Assembly: GCF_900114455.1 (NCBI RefSeq)
Contig: NZ_FOTC01000002.1
Location: forward strand, 343,012-407,011
Direction: 5' to 3'
DNA from: Halogranum rubrum
GTDB lineage: Archaea > Halobacteriota > Halobacteria > Halobacteriales > Haloferacaceae
DNA: 64,000 bases
Position numbers and translations under genes: made by a program. Of this stretch, positions 50,582-58,589 are shown in pieces. The number at the start of each line of letters is the position of its first letter. The first letter of the stretch is position 1. The notes beneath the pieces were generated by a model. That model made no database searches. It was given only the letters and a program-made list of their open reading frames with translations, and had not been told where the DNA came from.

Positions 50582-52327
50582 ATGCCTGCGGACTTCAACT
50601 GGGCCATCGGCGGGGAAGCCGGCGATGGAATCGACTCCACAGGGAAGATTTTCGCTCAGGCACTTTCCAGGGCTGGCCGGCACGTGTTCACGTCGAAGGA
50701 CTTCGCCTCCCGTATCCGCGGTGGATACACGGCGTACAAAGTCCGCACGTCTGTCGACCAGGTCCAAAGTGTCGTGGACCGACTCGACGTTCTCATCGCG
50801 CTCACACCGCGGACCATCGATGAGAACCTCGACGAGTTGCACGAGGGCAGCGTCATCGTCTACGACGGTGAGCGCACCTCGATGCAGAACGTCGAGATTC
50901 CGGAGGGGATGATTGGGCTGGACGTTCCCCTCAAGAGCCTCGCCGAAGAGGCTGGCGGTGCCATCATGCGCAACGTCGTCGCACTCGGTGCAGCCTGCGA
51001 AGTGACGAACTTCCCGATAGAGAACCTCGACAGCGCCCTCGAGAAGCGCTTCGGGAGCAAAGGACAGAAACTCGTCGACAACAACAAGGAAGCCGCCCGC
51101 GCGGGGCAGAACTACGTCGCCGACGAGTACGACCACGAGTTCGACTACGACCTCGACACCACCGACAACGACTACGTCCTCCTGAACGGCGACGAAGCCA
51201 TCGGGATGGGCGCTATCGCCGCCGGATGCCGCTTCTACGCCGGCTACCCCATCACCCCCGCGACGAACGTGATGGAGTATCTGACGGGGCGTATCGAGCA
51301 GTACGGCGGCCACGTCATCCAGGCCGAAGACGAACTCTCGGCCATCAACATCGCACTCGGTGCCGCACGCGCCGGTGCGCGGTCGATGACCGCGACGTCC
51401 GGCCCCGGTATCGACCTCATGGCCGAGACGTTCGGTCTCATCGCCACGTCGGAGACGCCGCTCGTCATCTGTGACGTCATGCGCTCGGGTCCCTCGACGG
51501 GGATGCCGACGAAGCAAGAGCAGGGTGACCTCAACATGGCACTGTTCGGCGGCCACGGCGAGATTCCGCGGTTCGTCGTCGCGCCGACGTCGGTCTCCGA
51601 GTGTTTCTGGAAGACCGTCGAGGCGTTCAACCTCGCCGAGAAGTACCAGACGCCGGTCTACATCCTCTCGGACCTCGCGATGGCCGTCACCGAACAGACG
51701 TTCCCGCCGGAGGCGTTCGACATGGACGCCGTCGAAATCGAACGCGGCAACGTCGTCGACGACGACACCATCGACGAGTGGCAAAACGAGAAGGGGCAGT
51801 TCAAGCCCCACGCGCTCGCCGAAGACGGCATCAGCCCCCGTGCCTTCCCCGGTACGTCGGGCGGTGCCCACATGAGTACGGGCCTCGAACACGACGAACT
51901 CGGTCGCCGGACCGAGGATACGGACATGCGCGTCCAGCAGGTCGACAAACGGAACAAGAAGGTCGAGACTGCACAGGAACGCGAAGACTGGAGTCCGCGT
52001 GAGTTCGGGAACCCCGACTCCGACCAACTCGTCATCACGTGGGGGTCCAACGAGGGGACCATCGTGGAGGCGATGGGGTTCTTAGAGGAGGAGGGTGTCG
52101 ATATCCGTCTCCTCTCGGTGCCGTATCTCTTCCCGCGTCCCGACCTCTCGGAGGAGATCAACGACGCCGACGACGTCGTCGTCGTCGAGTGTAACGAGAG
52201 CGGACAGTTCGCGGACGTCCTCGAACACGACGCCCTGCGTCGCGTCAAGCGCGTGAACAAGTACAACGGCGTGCAGTTCAAGGCCGACGAACTCGCAGAG
52301 GACATCAAGGAGACACTCGAAGCATGA
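50582..52327 (+). CDS. korA: 2-Oxoacid:ferredoxin oxidoreductase, fused gamma-alpha subunit
   Basis: A 581-residue subunit. Residues 1-180 form the gamma domain (NWAIGGEAGDGIDSTGKIF, SRIRGGYTAYKV). The alpha pyrimidine-binding domain begins at about 200 (GYPITPATNVMEYL, EDELSAINIALGAARAG, SGPGIDLM) and a third domain with GSNEGTIVEA follows. Fusion and length match haloarchaeal KorA. The stop overlaps the korB start (ATGA). The enzyme oxidises 2-oxoglutarate (or another 2-oxoacid) to acyl-CoA and CO2, reducing ferredoxin. The choice of 2-oxoglutarate over pyruvate rests on subunit size and is moderate. Confidence 0.92.
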   Translation: MPADFNWAIGGEAGDGIDSTGKIFAQALSRAGRHVFTSKDFASRIRGGYTAYKVRTSVDQVQSVVDRLDVLIALTPRTIDENLDELHEGSVIVYDGERTSMQNVEIPEGMIGLDVPLKSLAEEAGGAIMRNVVALGAACEVTNFPIENLDSALEKRFGSKGQKLVDNNKEAARAGQNYVADEYDHEFDYDLDTTDNDYVLLNGDEAIGMGAIAAGCRFYAGYPITPATNVMEYLTGRIEQYGGHVIQAEDELSAINIALGAARAGARSMTATSGPGIDLMAETFGLIATSETPLVICDVMRSGPSTGMPTKQEQGDLNMALFGGHGEIPRFVVAPTSVSECFWKTVEAFNLAEKYQTPVYILSDLAMAVTEQTFPPEAFDMDAVEIERGNVVDDDTIDEWQNEKGQFKPHALAEDGISPRAFPGTSGGAHMSTGLEHDELGRRTEDTDMRVQQVDKRNKKVETAQEREDWSPREFGNPDSDQLVITWGSNEGTIVEAMGFLEEEGVDIRLLSVPYLFPRPDLSEEINDADDVVVVECNESGQFADVLEHDALRRVKRVNKYNGVQFKADELAEDIKETLEA

Positions 52328-53187
52328 GCTCGGAAGTCAGATTCACCGATTTCAAATCGGACAAGCAGCCGACGTGGTGCCCCGGATGTGGGGACTTCGG
52401 CACGATGAACGGCATGATGAAGGCCCTCGCCGAGACGGGCAACGACCCCGACAACACGTTCGTCGTCGCGGGTATCGGTTGTTCCGGCAAGATTGGGACC
52501 TACATGCACTCCTACGCGCTTCACGGCGTCCACGGGCGTGCGCTCCCGGTCGGCACGGGCGTCAAACTCGCCAACCCGAACCTCGAAGTGATGGTCGCGG
52601 GTGGCGACGGTGACGGCTACTCCATCGGTGCCGGTCACTTCGTCCACGCCGTTCGCCGCAACGTCGACATGACGTACGTCGTCATGGACAACCGTATCTA
52701 CGGGCTGACGAAGGGACAGGCCTCGCCGACGTCGCGCGAGGACTTCCAGACGTCGACGACGCCGGAAGGCCCGAAACAGCCACCGGTCAACCCGATGGCA
52801 CTCGCACTCGCCGCCGGTGCGACGTTCATCGCGCAGTCGTTCTCCTCCGACGCCCTGCGTCACCAAGAGATCATCCAGAAGGCCATCGAGCACGACGGCT
52901 TCGGCTTCGTCAACACCTTCAGTCCGTGTGTGACGTTCAACGACGTCGACACCTACGACTACTTCCGCGACTCGCTCGTGGACCTGCAGGATACGGACCA
53001 CGACTCCTCGGACTTCGACGCCGCCAAGGACAAGATTCTGGACTCCTCGAAGGAGTACATGGGCGTCATCTACCAGGAAGAGGATTCGGTCTCTTACGAA
53101 CAGCAGCACGGTGTCACGGAGAACATGTCGGAGATTCCGGACGGCGCACCCGACGACGCGATGGACCTCGTCCGCGAGTTCTACTAA
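52324..53187 (+). CDS. korB: 2-Oxoacid:ferredoxin oxidoreductase, beta subunit
   Basis: A 287-residue subunit that binds thiamine diphosphate and one [4Fe-4S] cluster. WCPGCGDFGTM and GIGCSGKIGTYMHSYALHG provide the cysteines, with a later Cys in FSPCVTFN. GGDGDGYSIGAGHFVHAVRR and MDNRIYGLTKGQASPTS form the cofactor site. It is translationally coupled to korA. The tail is short, as in other halophile enzymes that lack separate delta subunits. Confidence 0.95.
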   Translation: MSSEVRFTDFKSDKQPTWCPGCGDFGTMNGMMKALAETGNDPDNTFVVAGIGCSGKIGTYMHSYALHGVHGRALPVGTGVKLANPNLEVMVAGGDGDGYSIGAGHFVHAVRRNVDMTYVVMDNRIYGLTKGQASPTSREDFQTSTTPEGPKQPPVNPMALALAAGATFIAQSFSSDALRHQEIIQKAIEHDGFGFVNTFSPCVTFNDVDTYDYFRDSLVDLQDTDHDSSDFDAAKDKILDSSKEYMGVIYQEEDSVSYEQQHGVTENMSEIPDGAPDDAMDLVREFY

Positions 53188-53266
53188 CTCGTCTCTCTGC
53201 GCGCTGTTTCCCGTCTTCTCACATCGTTTCTGTTCTCACCGTTCTCACTGCGCCGAGCGAACGGTT

Positions 53267-54190
53267 ATGCTGTCTCCCGAGAATACCTCGTCTGTGAGAC
53301 GAACGTCTACGAGAACCCGGCGGCGCACGCACCTGCACGTCGCCTTCACGGGCGTTCGTCACCGACACCCAGCACCGACATCGTCACCACCGGACGGTGA
53401 CCCGGAACTCCTCGCACTCGTCGCCGACCCGTACGTGAGCGTCGCCGATGCACACGAGCGACTCGACGCGCTTCGGGTCGCTTTCGAGGAGCGCGCCGAC
53501 CGCCGAGGGGTCTTTCTCTCCGTCTACGTCCGAATGACGGGTGCAGTCGCCGACCGCATCGAAGAGGAGTACTTCGACGACGTCGACTGGGTACGTGCGT
53601 ATCTGGTCACGTTCGCCAACTTCTATCGACAGGCCGTCTACGACGACGAGACGGGGAACCGAGCGGCGTTGCCGGCGGCGTGGCGTCTCGCGTTCGACGC
53701 CGCGCGCCGAGGTGACTCGCTCGTCCTCCAAGACGCCGCACTGGGCGTCAACGCACACATCAACTACGACCTCGCACTGACGCTGGAGCGAGTCGGTGTC
53801 GGCCCGAATCGGGCAGCGAAGTACGCCGACCACGCGCGAATCACGGAGGTCATCAGACGCATCGTCGACGAGACGCAGACGTCGCTCGCCGCACGCGACG
53901 CGGGCGGTCTGGAGACGCTCGACGAATCGCTGGGCCGAGCGGACGAGTGGTTCGTCGTGTTCTCGATCGACGAGTGCCGAGATAGCGCGTGGCGGACGGC
54001 GGTAGCGACCCAGTCTCGGTTCCGAAGTCGCCGTCGACTGGCACGGTGGCTGAACGACGTCACGTCGACGGGGGCCGCACGCCTGCTCTGTTCGTCCCGC
54101 CTGAGCGACCACGTCCACGAAGCGTTTCGTGCGCTCGAAATCGCCGATACTGACGGTTCGTCGGCGAAAGATTCTGCGAAAGACGAGTAA
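53267..54190 (+). CDS. DUF5995 family protein
   Basis: A 307-residue, mostly helical protein. The conserved block is FANFYRQAVYD, then AWRLAFDAA and LGVNAHINYDLALTLE, a pattern I associate with DUF5995 (Pfam), found in haloarchaea and actinobacteria without known function. His and Asp in NAHINYD may be metal ligands. The first 45 residues are basic and low-complexity, so the true start may be later; ATG 53267 is the first after the korB end. Confidence 0.75.
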   Translation: MLSPENTSSVRRTSTRTRRRTHLHVAFTGVRHRHPAPTSSPPDGDPELLALVADPYVSVADAHERLDALRVAFEERADRRGVFLSVYVRMTGAVADRIEEEYFDDVDWVRAYLVTFANFYRQAVYDDETGNRAALPAAWRLAFDAARRGDSLVLQDAALGVNAHINYDLALTLERVGVGPNRAAKYADHARITEVIRRIVDETQTSLAARDAGGLETLDESLGRADEWFVVFSIDECRDSAWRTAVATQSRFRSRRRLARWLNDVTSTGAARLLCSSRLSDHVHEAFRALEIADTDGSSAKDSAKDE

Positions 54191-54392
54191 ATGTAAACTG
54201 ATTGGGTTATATTTGTAGGGACCGTTATAGACTGGACGTGGTAATCAAACGACAGGTTGATCCGAAATCAGTGGTGTCGTCGCTTCGCCGCTCACCCGAG
54301 GTGTCGAGCGTCGTGTCTGTGCGCACGGCGTCGCCGTCGGTCTCTGCATCGTGGACCAGTGGGGCAGCGACGGTTCCCAGCAATCGACGACG

Positions 54393-55043
54393 ATGACTAT
54401 CGTCCTCGCGGAAGTCACGATACCGAGCGAATCGTTCGAACTCGGAGAGATACTGCACGACCACCAGAAACTCCGTATCGAGTTGACGCCGTTCGTTCCG
54501 ACCGGAAACGGGTTGATTCCGTACTTCTGGGTGGAAGCTGCGGACCAAGACGAGTTCGCAGCGGCAGTCCGACGTGACGAGCGCGTCGCTGCGCTGACCG
54601 TCGTCGACGAAGGAGCAGACAAGCGACTCTACCACATCGAGTGGGCCGACTCGATGAGCACCAACGGGTTCTTAGAAGCGATTCGGACGAACGACGTCAT
54701 CGTCGAGTCAGGTGTCGGCACGAGCGACACGTGGCGGTTCACGCTGCGGGCAGCCACGCACGACGCGCTCGCCTCGTTTCAGCAGTTCTGCACCGACAAC
54801 GGCATCGAACTGGCGGTGCATCGGGTGTACTCACCGGCGACGGGGGAGTACGACACCGACGGACTCACTGTGAGTCAACGAGACGCACTCCGCGTGGCAA
54901 GTCGGCTCGGGTACTTCCAGACACCGAGCAGAGCGACGCTCGAGGAAGTCGGCGAAGAGTTGGGAATCAGCTCACAGGCCGCCTCGAGACGCATCCGACG
55001 GGCGGTCGAGACGCTCGTCGACAACACCGTGATACTAGAGTGA
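54393..55043 (+). CDS. HTH-10 family regulator (bacterio-opsin activator-like)
   Basis: A 216-residue protein. Residues 1-150 are the bacterio-opsin-activator-type N-terminal domain (VLAEVTIPSESFELG, then alternating beta strands). Residues 155-215 carry the HTH-10 domain: LTVSQRDALRVASRLGYF followed by ATLEEVGEELGISSQAASRR. ATG 54393 is the first conserved start. A TTATATTT box 180 bases upstream is the only strong TATA nearby (54207-54214), so the mRNA may have an unusually long leader. Targets are unknown. Confidence 0.87.
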   Translation: MTIVLAEVTIPSESFELGEILHDHQKLRIELTPFVPTGNGLIPYFWVEAADQDEFAAAVRRDERVAALTVVDEGADKRLYHIEWADSMSTNGFLEAIRTNDVIVESGVGTSDTWRFTLRAATHDALASFQQFCTDNGIELAVHRVYSPATGEYDTDGLTVSQRDALRVASRLGYFQTPSRATLEEVGEELGISSQAASRRIRRAVETLVDNTVILE

Positions 55044-55211
55044 CGCACGTGTCGAACCCACTCACTAAAGAAAGAGGTGCTTGGTCAACCCTGGGGTGTT
55101 TTACAGCGGCACCCCTCGAATACAACACGGCGTGTCGTAATCAGCCGAATGCGGCTGAAACGACTCGAGATCGTTTGCGAAGATATCCAACCGACCAGCG
55201 TTGCTGTCAAA

Positions 55212-55886
55212 ATGACACCAAACCAACCTCACAGCACGAAACCGGCTAGTACGCTAGATGAGTTGTTAGACGTACTCGACCACGAGTACTGCCGTCGTGT
55301 CCTCGTCGCACTCGTCGACTCGGAACAGCAGAGTGACGCCAGTCTCTCGCCACACTCGATGTGGAAGGAGGGAACCGACCTGCTCGAGAAAGGCCAATCG
55401 TACAGCCACCTGTTGAAAATCGACGCTGCAGGGTTCGTCGACTGGGACCGTGAGACCGACACCATCACACGTGGGCCTCGGTTCGACGAACTGCTGCCGC
55501 TGCTCGGTTGGGCACCACCACTACCCTCGAAGACGGCACCGGACACGGAGACGGACGAATCGGTCGACGAACTGTTCGACGCACTCAGTCATCCGATTCG
55601 TCGACACGTCCTCTTGTCGCTCGCGGACCCCAACTCACTCGCTGTCGACAAAACGATGTCGTACCCGCCGAGCGAGGAGAGCGATGGCGACGATGCTGAC
55701 TCCGACCCCGACCTCTTGGCGCTCGAACTCAGACATCGCCACTTCACCCTCCTCGACGACTACGGGTTCGTCGAGTGGGACCCAGAGACTGAGACGCTCA
55801 CCCGGGGGGAACGGTTCGACGACGTCGTCCCGCTTCTCGATTTCGTCGCCGAGTATCGAGCCGAGCAGTCTCGGCAATCGGAATGA
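55212..55886 (+). CDS. Two-domain winged-helix protein (DUF7344-like, duplicated)
   Basis: A 224-residue acidic protein with two copies of the same domain. Copy 1 (about 12-95) runs from LDELLDVLDHEYCRRVLVAL to TRGPRFDELLPLL; copy 2 (about 120-215) runs from VDELFDALSHPIRRHVLLSL to TRGERFDDVVPLL. Each contains the DUF7344/ArsR-like core with a GFV-WD turn (FVDWDRETDTI and FVEWDPETETL). Haloarchaeal DUF7344 proteins are usually one domain per protein or in pairs; here they are joined by an acidic linker. ATG 55212 follows the start-region logic; longer frames contain no similarity. Confidence 0.78.
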   Translation: MTPNQPHSTKPASTLDELLDVLDHEYCRRVLVALVDSEQQSDASLSPHSMWKEGTDLLEKGQSYSHLLKIDAAGFVDWDRETDTITRGPRFDELLPLLGWAPPLPSKTAPDTETDESVDELFDALSHPIRRHVLLSLADPNSLAVDKTMSYPPSEESDGDDADSDPDLLALELRHRHFTLLDDYGFVEWDPETETLTRGERFDDVVPLLDFVAEYRAEQSRQSE

Positions 55887-55903
55887 GCGTCTCCGAACGC
55901 GCC

Positions 55904-56881
55904 TCAGTCTTTTCCTTCGACGGGCCACTGCGGGAACAGCGGTTCCTCTAGCCGGGCTACTTCGTCCTCGGTAAGTTCGACCGACAGTGCGTCGACGTTC
56001 TCTTCGAGGTGGTCGATACGGCGCGCGCCGACGATCGGTGCGTCGACGACGTCCTTGTGGAGTAGCCACGCGAGACTGACCTGTGCTGGACTCGCCGCTT
56101 TCTCGTCGGCGATTGCTCGAACGGCGTCGAGGACGCGCCAGTTCTCGTCGGTGAATCGGTTCTGCGTGTAGTCGTCCGTCTCGGCGCGCGACCCTGTCGG
56201 GACGTCTCCATCTCGGTCGTACTTGCCTGCGAGGAATCCCCCCGCGAGCGGCGACCACGGGACGACGCCGACACCCTCGTCGGCGCAGATGGGCAACAGG
56301 TTCGCCTCCTCGTGTCGGTCGACGAGGTTGTACTCCGGTTGCAGGCAGGCGAATCGCTCGTACCCTTCGATGTCGGCGGTGTAGAGTGCTTTCGAGAACT
56401 GCCAACCGGCCATCGTACTCGCGCCGAGGTAGCGAACTTTCCCCGACTCGACCAGATAATCGAGCGCCGACAGCGTCTCTTCCAGTGGCGTCTCGTCGTC
56501 CCACCGATGAATCTGGTAGAGGTCGATGTAGTCGGTGTTGAGTCGGTCGAGACTCCCTTCGACTTGGTCGAGGATATGCTTCCGGGAGAGACCACCCTTG
56601 TTCGGACCGTCGCCCATGTCGAAGTACACCTTCGTCGCGAGGACCAACTCTTCTCGGTCGTGGCCTGCGATGGCTTCACCGAGGATGGACTCACTCTCGC
56701 CGTTCGAGTACGCGTTCGCCGTGTCGAAGAAGTTGATTCCCAGTTCGAGTGCCCGTTCGATTACGTCGATGCTTCCCGCGCGGTCGTTCATCATCCACTC
56801 CTGTCCCGACCCGAAGTTCAGACAGCCGAGACAGAGTCGTGATACGTCCAGCCCGGTTCGACCGAGTCGTGTGTACTCCAT
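55904..56881 (-). CDS. Aldo/keto reductase (AKR family)
   Basis: A 325-residue TIM-barrel oxidoreductase. The catalytic tetrad is visible: Asp in FFDTANAY, Tyr in ANAYSNG, Lys in LATKVYF and His in YQIHRWD. NADPH-binding residues lie in the C-terminal PIVGARRIDHL. The start is ATG 56881 (MEYTRLGRTGLDVSRL). The divergent gene is an HxlR-type regulator, and such pairs often respond to aldehydes or electrophilic stress. It is convergent with the two-domain winged-helix gene, 17 bases apart. Confidence 0.93.
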   Translation of the reverse strand: MEYTRLGRTGLDVSRLCLGCLNFGSGQEWMMNDRAGSIDVIERALELGINFFDTANAYSNGESESILGEAIAGHDREELVLATKVYFDMGDGPNKGGLSRKHILDQVEGSLDRLNTDYIDLYQIHRWDDETPLEETLSALDYLVESGKVRYLGASTMAGWQFSKALYTADIEGYERFACLQPEYNLVDRHEEANLLPICADEGVGVVPWSPLAGGFLAGKYDRDGDVPTGSRAETDDYTQNRFTDENWRVLDAVRAIADEKAASPAQVSLAWLLHKDVVDAPIVGARRIDHLEENVDALSVELTEDEVARLEEPLFPQWPVEGKD

Positions 56882-57028
56882 CACCTTCCCGTACTCGTGG
56901 GAGTGAGATATAGGGTCGAGACCGAGGCAAGGGAGTAACGCCGAAGCGTCGGCGTAATGGCGAACTCGCCGCAGAGCGTGGCGCTACGGGTTGTGCGTGT
57001 GAGTGACCCCAGACCTATCGACCTAATA

Positions 57029-57043
57029 GTTGGTGTACCCAAC
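57029..57043. promoter_or_regulatory. Inverted repeat before the HxlR gene
   Basis: GTTGG-TGTAC-CCAAC, 5-base arms, lies between a TATA-like CCTAATAG (57022-57029) and the ATG at 57051. It covers the expected leaderless transcription start, so it is the natural site for autoregulation by the HxlR protein. Confidence 0.5.
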
Positions 57044-57050
57044 GAGTAAC

Positions 57051-57437
57051 ATGACTCGTCCCGATTCCGGTTCTGACGACGCTGGCAACCCGGAGACGCT
57101 CCTCTCTGTGACGTTCGAGGGTCCGGCACCGACCATCGACGTACAGGACAAAGCGAGACTGTTCGTCCAACTCGGTCGGGCGCACACGATTCCGATACTC
57201 CACGAGTTCGAATCGGACCCCGGACCGAGACGTTTCTCAGAGTTACAAGAGACGCTAGACGTCCCGTCGACGACGCTTACCGACCGGCTTCGAGAACTGA
57301 CCGCTGACGGGTTCATCACCCGCCAATCTTACGACGAGATTCCACCGCGAGTCGAGTACACGGCGACACAGAAGACACTGGACCTCGCGCCGATGTTCGA
57401 GTACCTCTGTCGGTGGGGCGTCTACTACGAGTTTTGA
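57051..57437 (+). CDS. HxlR-type winged-helix regulator
   Basis: A 128-residue regulator. The DNA-binding part, with HTIPILHEFESDPGPRRFSEL, the recognition helix PSTTLTDRLRELTADGF and the wing PPRVEYTAT, fits the HxlR family (usually 110-130 residues, dimeric). A disordered 30-residue N-terminus precedes it. There is no cysteine, so it is not the thiol-sensing kind. It is divergent from the aldo/keto reductase. Confidence 0.85.
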   Translation: MTRPDSGSDDAGNPETLLSVTFEGPAPTIDVQDKARLFVQLGRAHTIPILHEFESDPGPRRFSELQETLDVPSTTLTDRLRELTADGFITRQSYDEIPPRVEYTATQKTLDLAPMFEYLCRWGVYYEF

Positions 57438-57446
57438 GCCGGCAAC

Positions 57447-58094
57447 TCACGCCTCGCTAGCTTCGTGTTCGATGCGCTCTACCAGTCGATGAATCGTCTC
57501 CGTCTCGTCCATCGACTCGGGGTGGACGGCGATGGCGACGACGACGTCGTCGCCGTGTTCGACGGCCAAGACGTGTACTAAGACGCCAGTTTGCGTTCCG
57601 TCGACGTCGATGCTCCCGGCGTACGTCGTCACGTTCGTGGGCGTGTCGAGCACGGTTCGTTCGCTCGCTGCGAGTCGGCGGAGGTTCGAGACGTTGTCCA
57701 GTCGGTCTGTCGCGCCGAACGAAGAAGCGGCGTCGACGACGCGGTCGACGAGCACCCCGTCGGCCATCCGGCCGAACGGGTTGATGGACTCACCGGCGAC
57801 TTCCACGTTCGGTGTGCTCACGATGAGGAGCGCCGCCGTCTGATTGTCTGCCGTCGTTCGCGAGTACCCGGAGACCCAACTCGTGACGGTGACGTTTCGA
57901 GAGACACCCGCGACACCGACGCTGTAGGTGAGCGGGACGGCCGTCGTGTTCCCGTGGACGTACGACAGCGATTCGTGCGCTGCCGTCGGAATCGTGGCCG
58001 GTGTCGCCTCTGCGGAGAGGAGGGTCCCGGTACACCCAGCGAGGAGAATCGCCAGTACCAGGGTGACGACGGTGACAGTCTGTCTCGAACTCAT
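57447..58094 (-). CDS. Lipoprotein of DUF6517 type
   Basis: A 215-residue lipoprotein with a Sec-type signal and lipobox ending at Cys21 (ILLAGC). The mature part is beta-rich with repeated NVT/NAT-like sequences, and contains the block VPLTYSVGVAGVSRNVTVTSW, similar to the haloarchaeal DUF6517 lipoproteins. Function unknown; probably extracellular. Start ATG 58094 gives a proper signal peptide. Confidence 0.7.
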   Translation of the reverse strand: MSSRQTVTVVTLVLAILLAGCTGTLLSAEATPATIPTAAHESLSYVHGNTTAVPLTYSVGVAGVSRNVTVTSWVSGYSRTTADNQTAALLIVSTPNVEVAGESINPFGRMADGVLVDRVVDAASSFGATDRLDNVSNLRRLAASERTVLDTPTNVTTYAGSIDVDGTQTGVLVHVLAVEHGDDVVVAIAVHPESMDETETIHRLVERIEHEASEA

Positions 58095-58169
58095 GACGAG
58101 ACGACGAGCTCTGAAGTGATGAGTATTGCTAGCAACCACCGTTCGGCGAGCCGTAGTCGACAGACTGGT

Positions 58170-58373
58170 TCACTTCGCGGGTCGAGTCGACTGGTCTCGC
58201 TGTAAGTCGAGCAACCGTTCGATATCCTCCGAGTCGAGGACGTCGACGAGGCTCTCTCCGGCTTTCACACGCTCGTGTTCGGCGTCGGTCAGAAATTCGC
58301 TGTGACCGTGTTCGGCCAGGAGTCTTGCGAGCGTCTCTTCGAGGTCGTCGGGGTCGTATCCTGGAATCGGCAT
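58170..58373 (-). CDS. Small acidic hypothetical protein, 67 residues
   Basis: The protein starts MPIPGYDPDDLEETLARLLAEH and ends QSTRPAK. It is predicted to be all-helical, with a mid segment FLTDAEHERVKAGESLVDVL. Composition is typical of halophiles. I do not recognise a family; it is not part of an obvious operon. ATG 58373 is the best start, as the residues before it look non-coding. Confidence 0.6.
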   Translation of the reverse strand: MPIPGYDPDDLEETLARLLAEHGHSEFLTDAEHERVKAGESLVDVLDSEDIERLLDLQRDQSTRPAK

Positions 58374-58589
58374 AGGGGAACCACGTTCCACGGCAACTTA
58401 TAGCACTAGTCGACCGCGTGGGGATGGTACGCTCTGCGAGGACTCTCGTACTCGATAAACACGATAGTGCGATAGGGAATTGGTCTCGACGTCACGAATA
58501 GCTTCGAAGTCTGTGTAAGAGTCGAGACTCTCCGCCTGCAGTTCCCGAAACACGGAATTTGACTGTTCCTTCGTCGATGAGGCGGAACG

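Noticed and set aside
50474-52027. 517-codon open frame on the minus strand
   Set aside because: It lies antisense to korA, whose motifs are complete. It is rich in Arg, Val and Asp in a way typical of shadow frames in high-G+C coding DNA.
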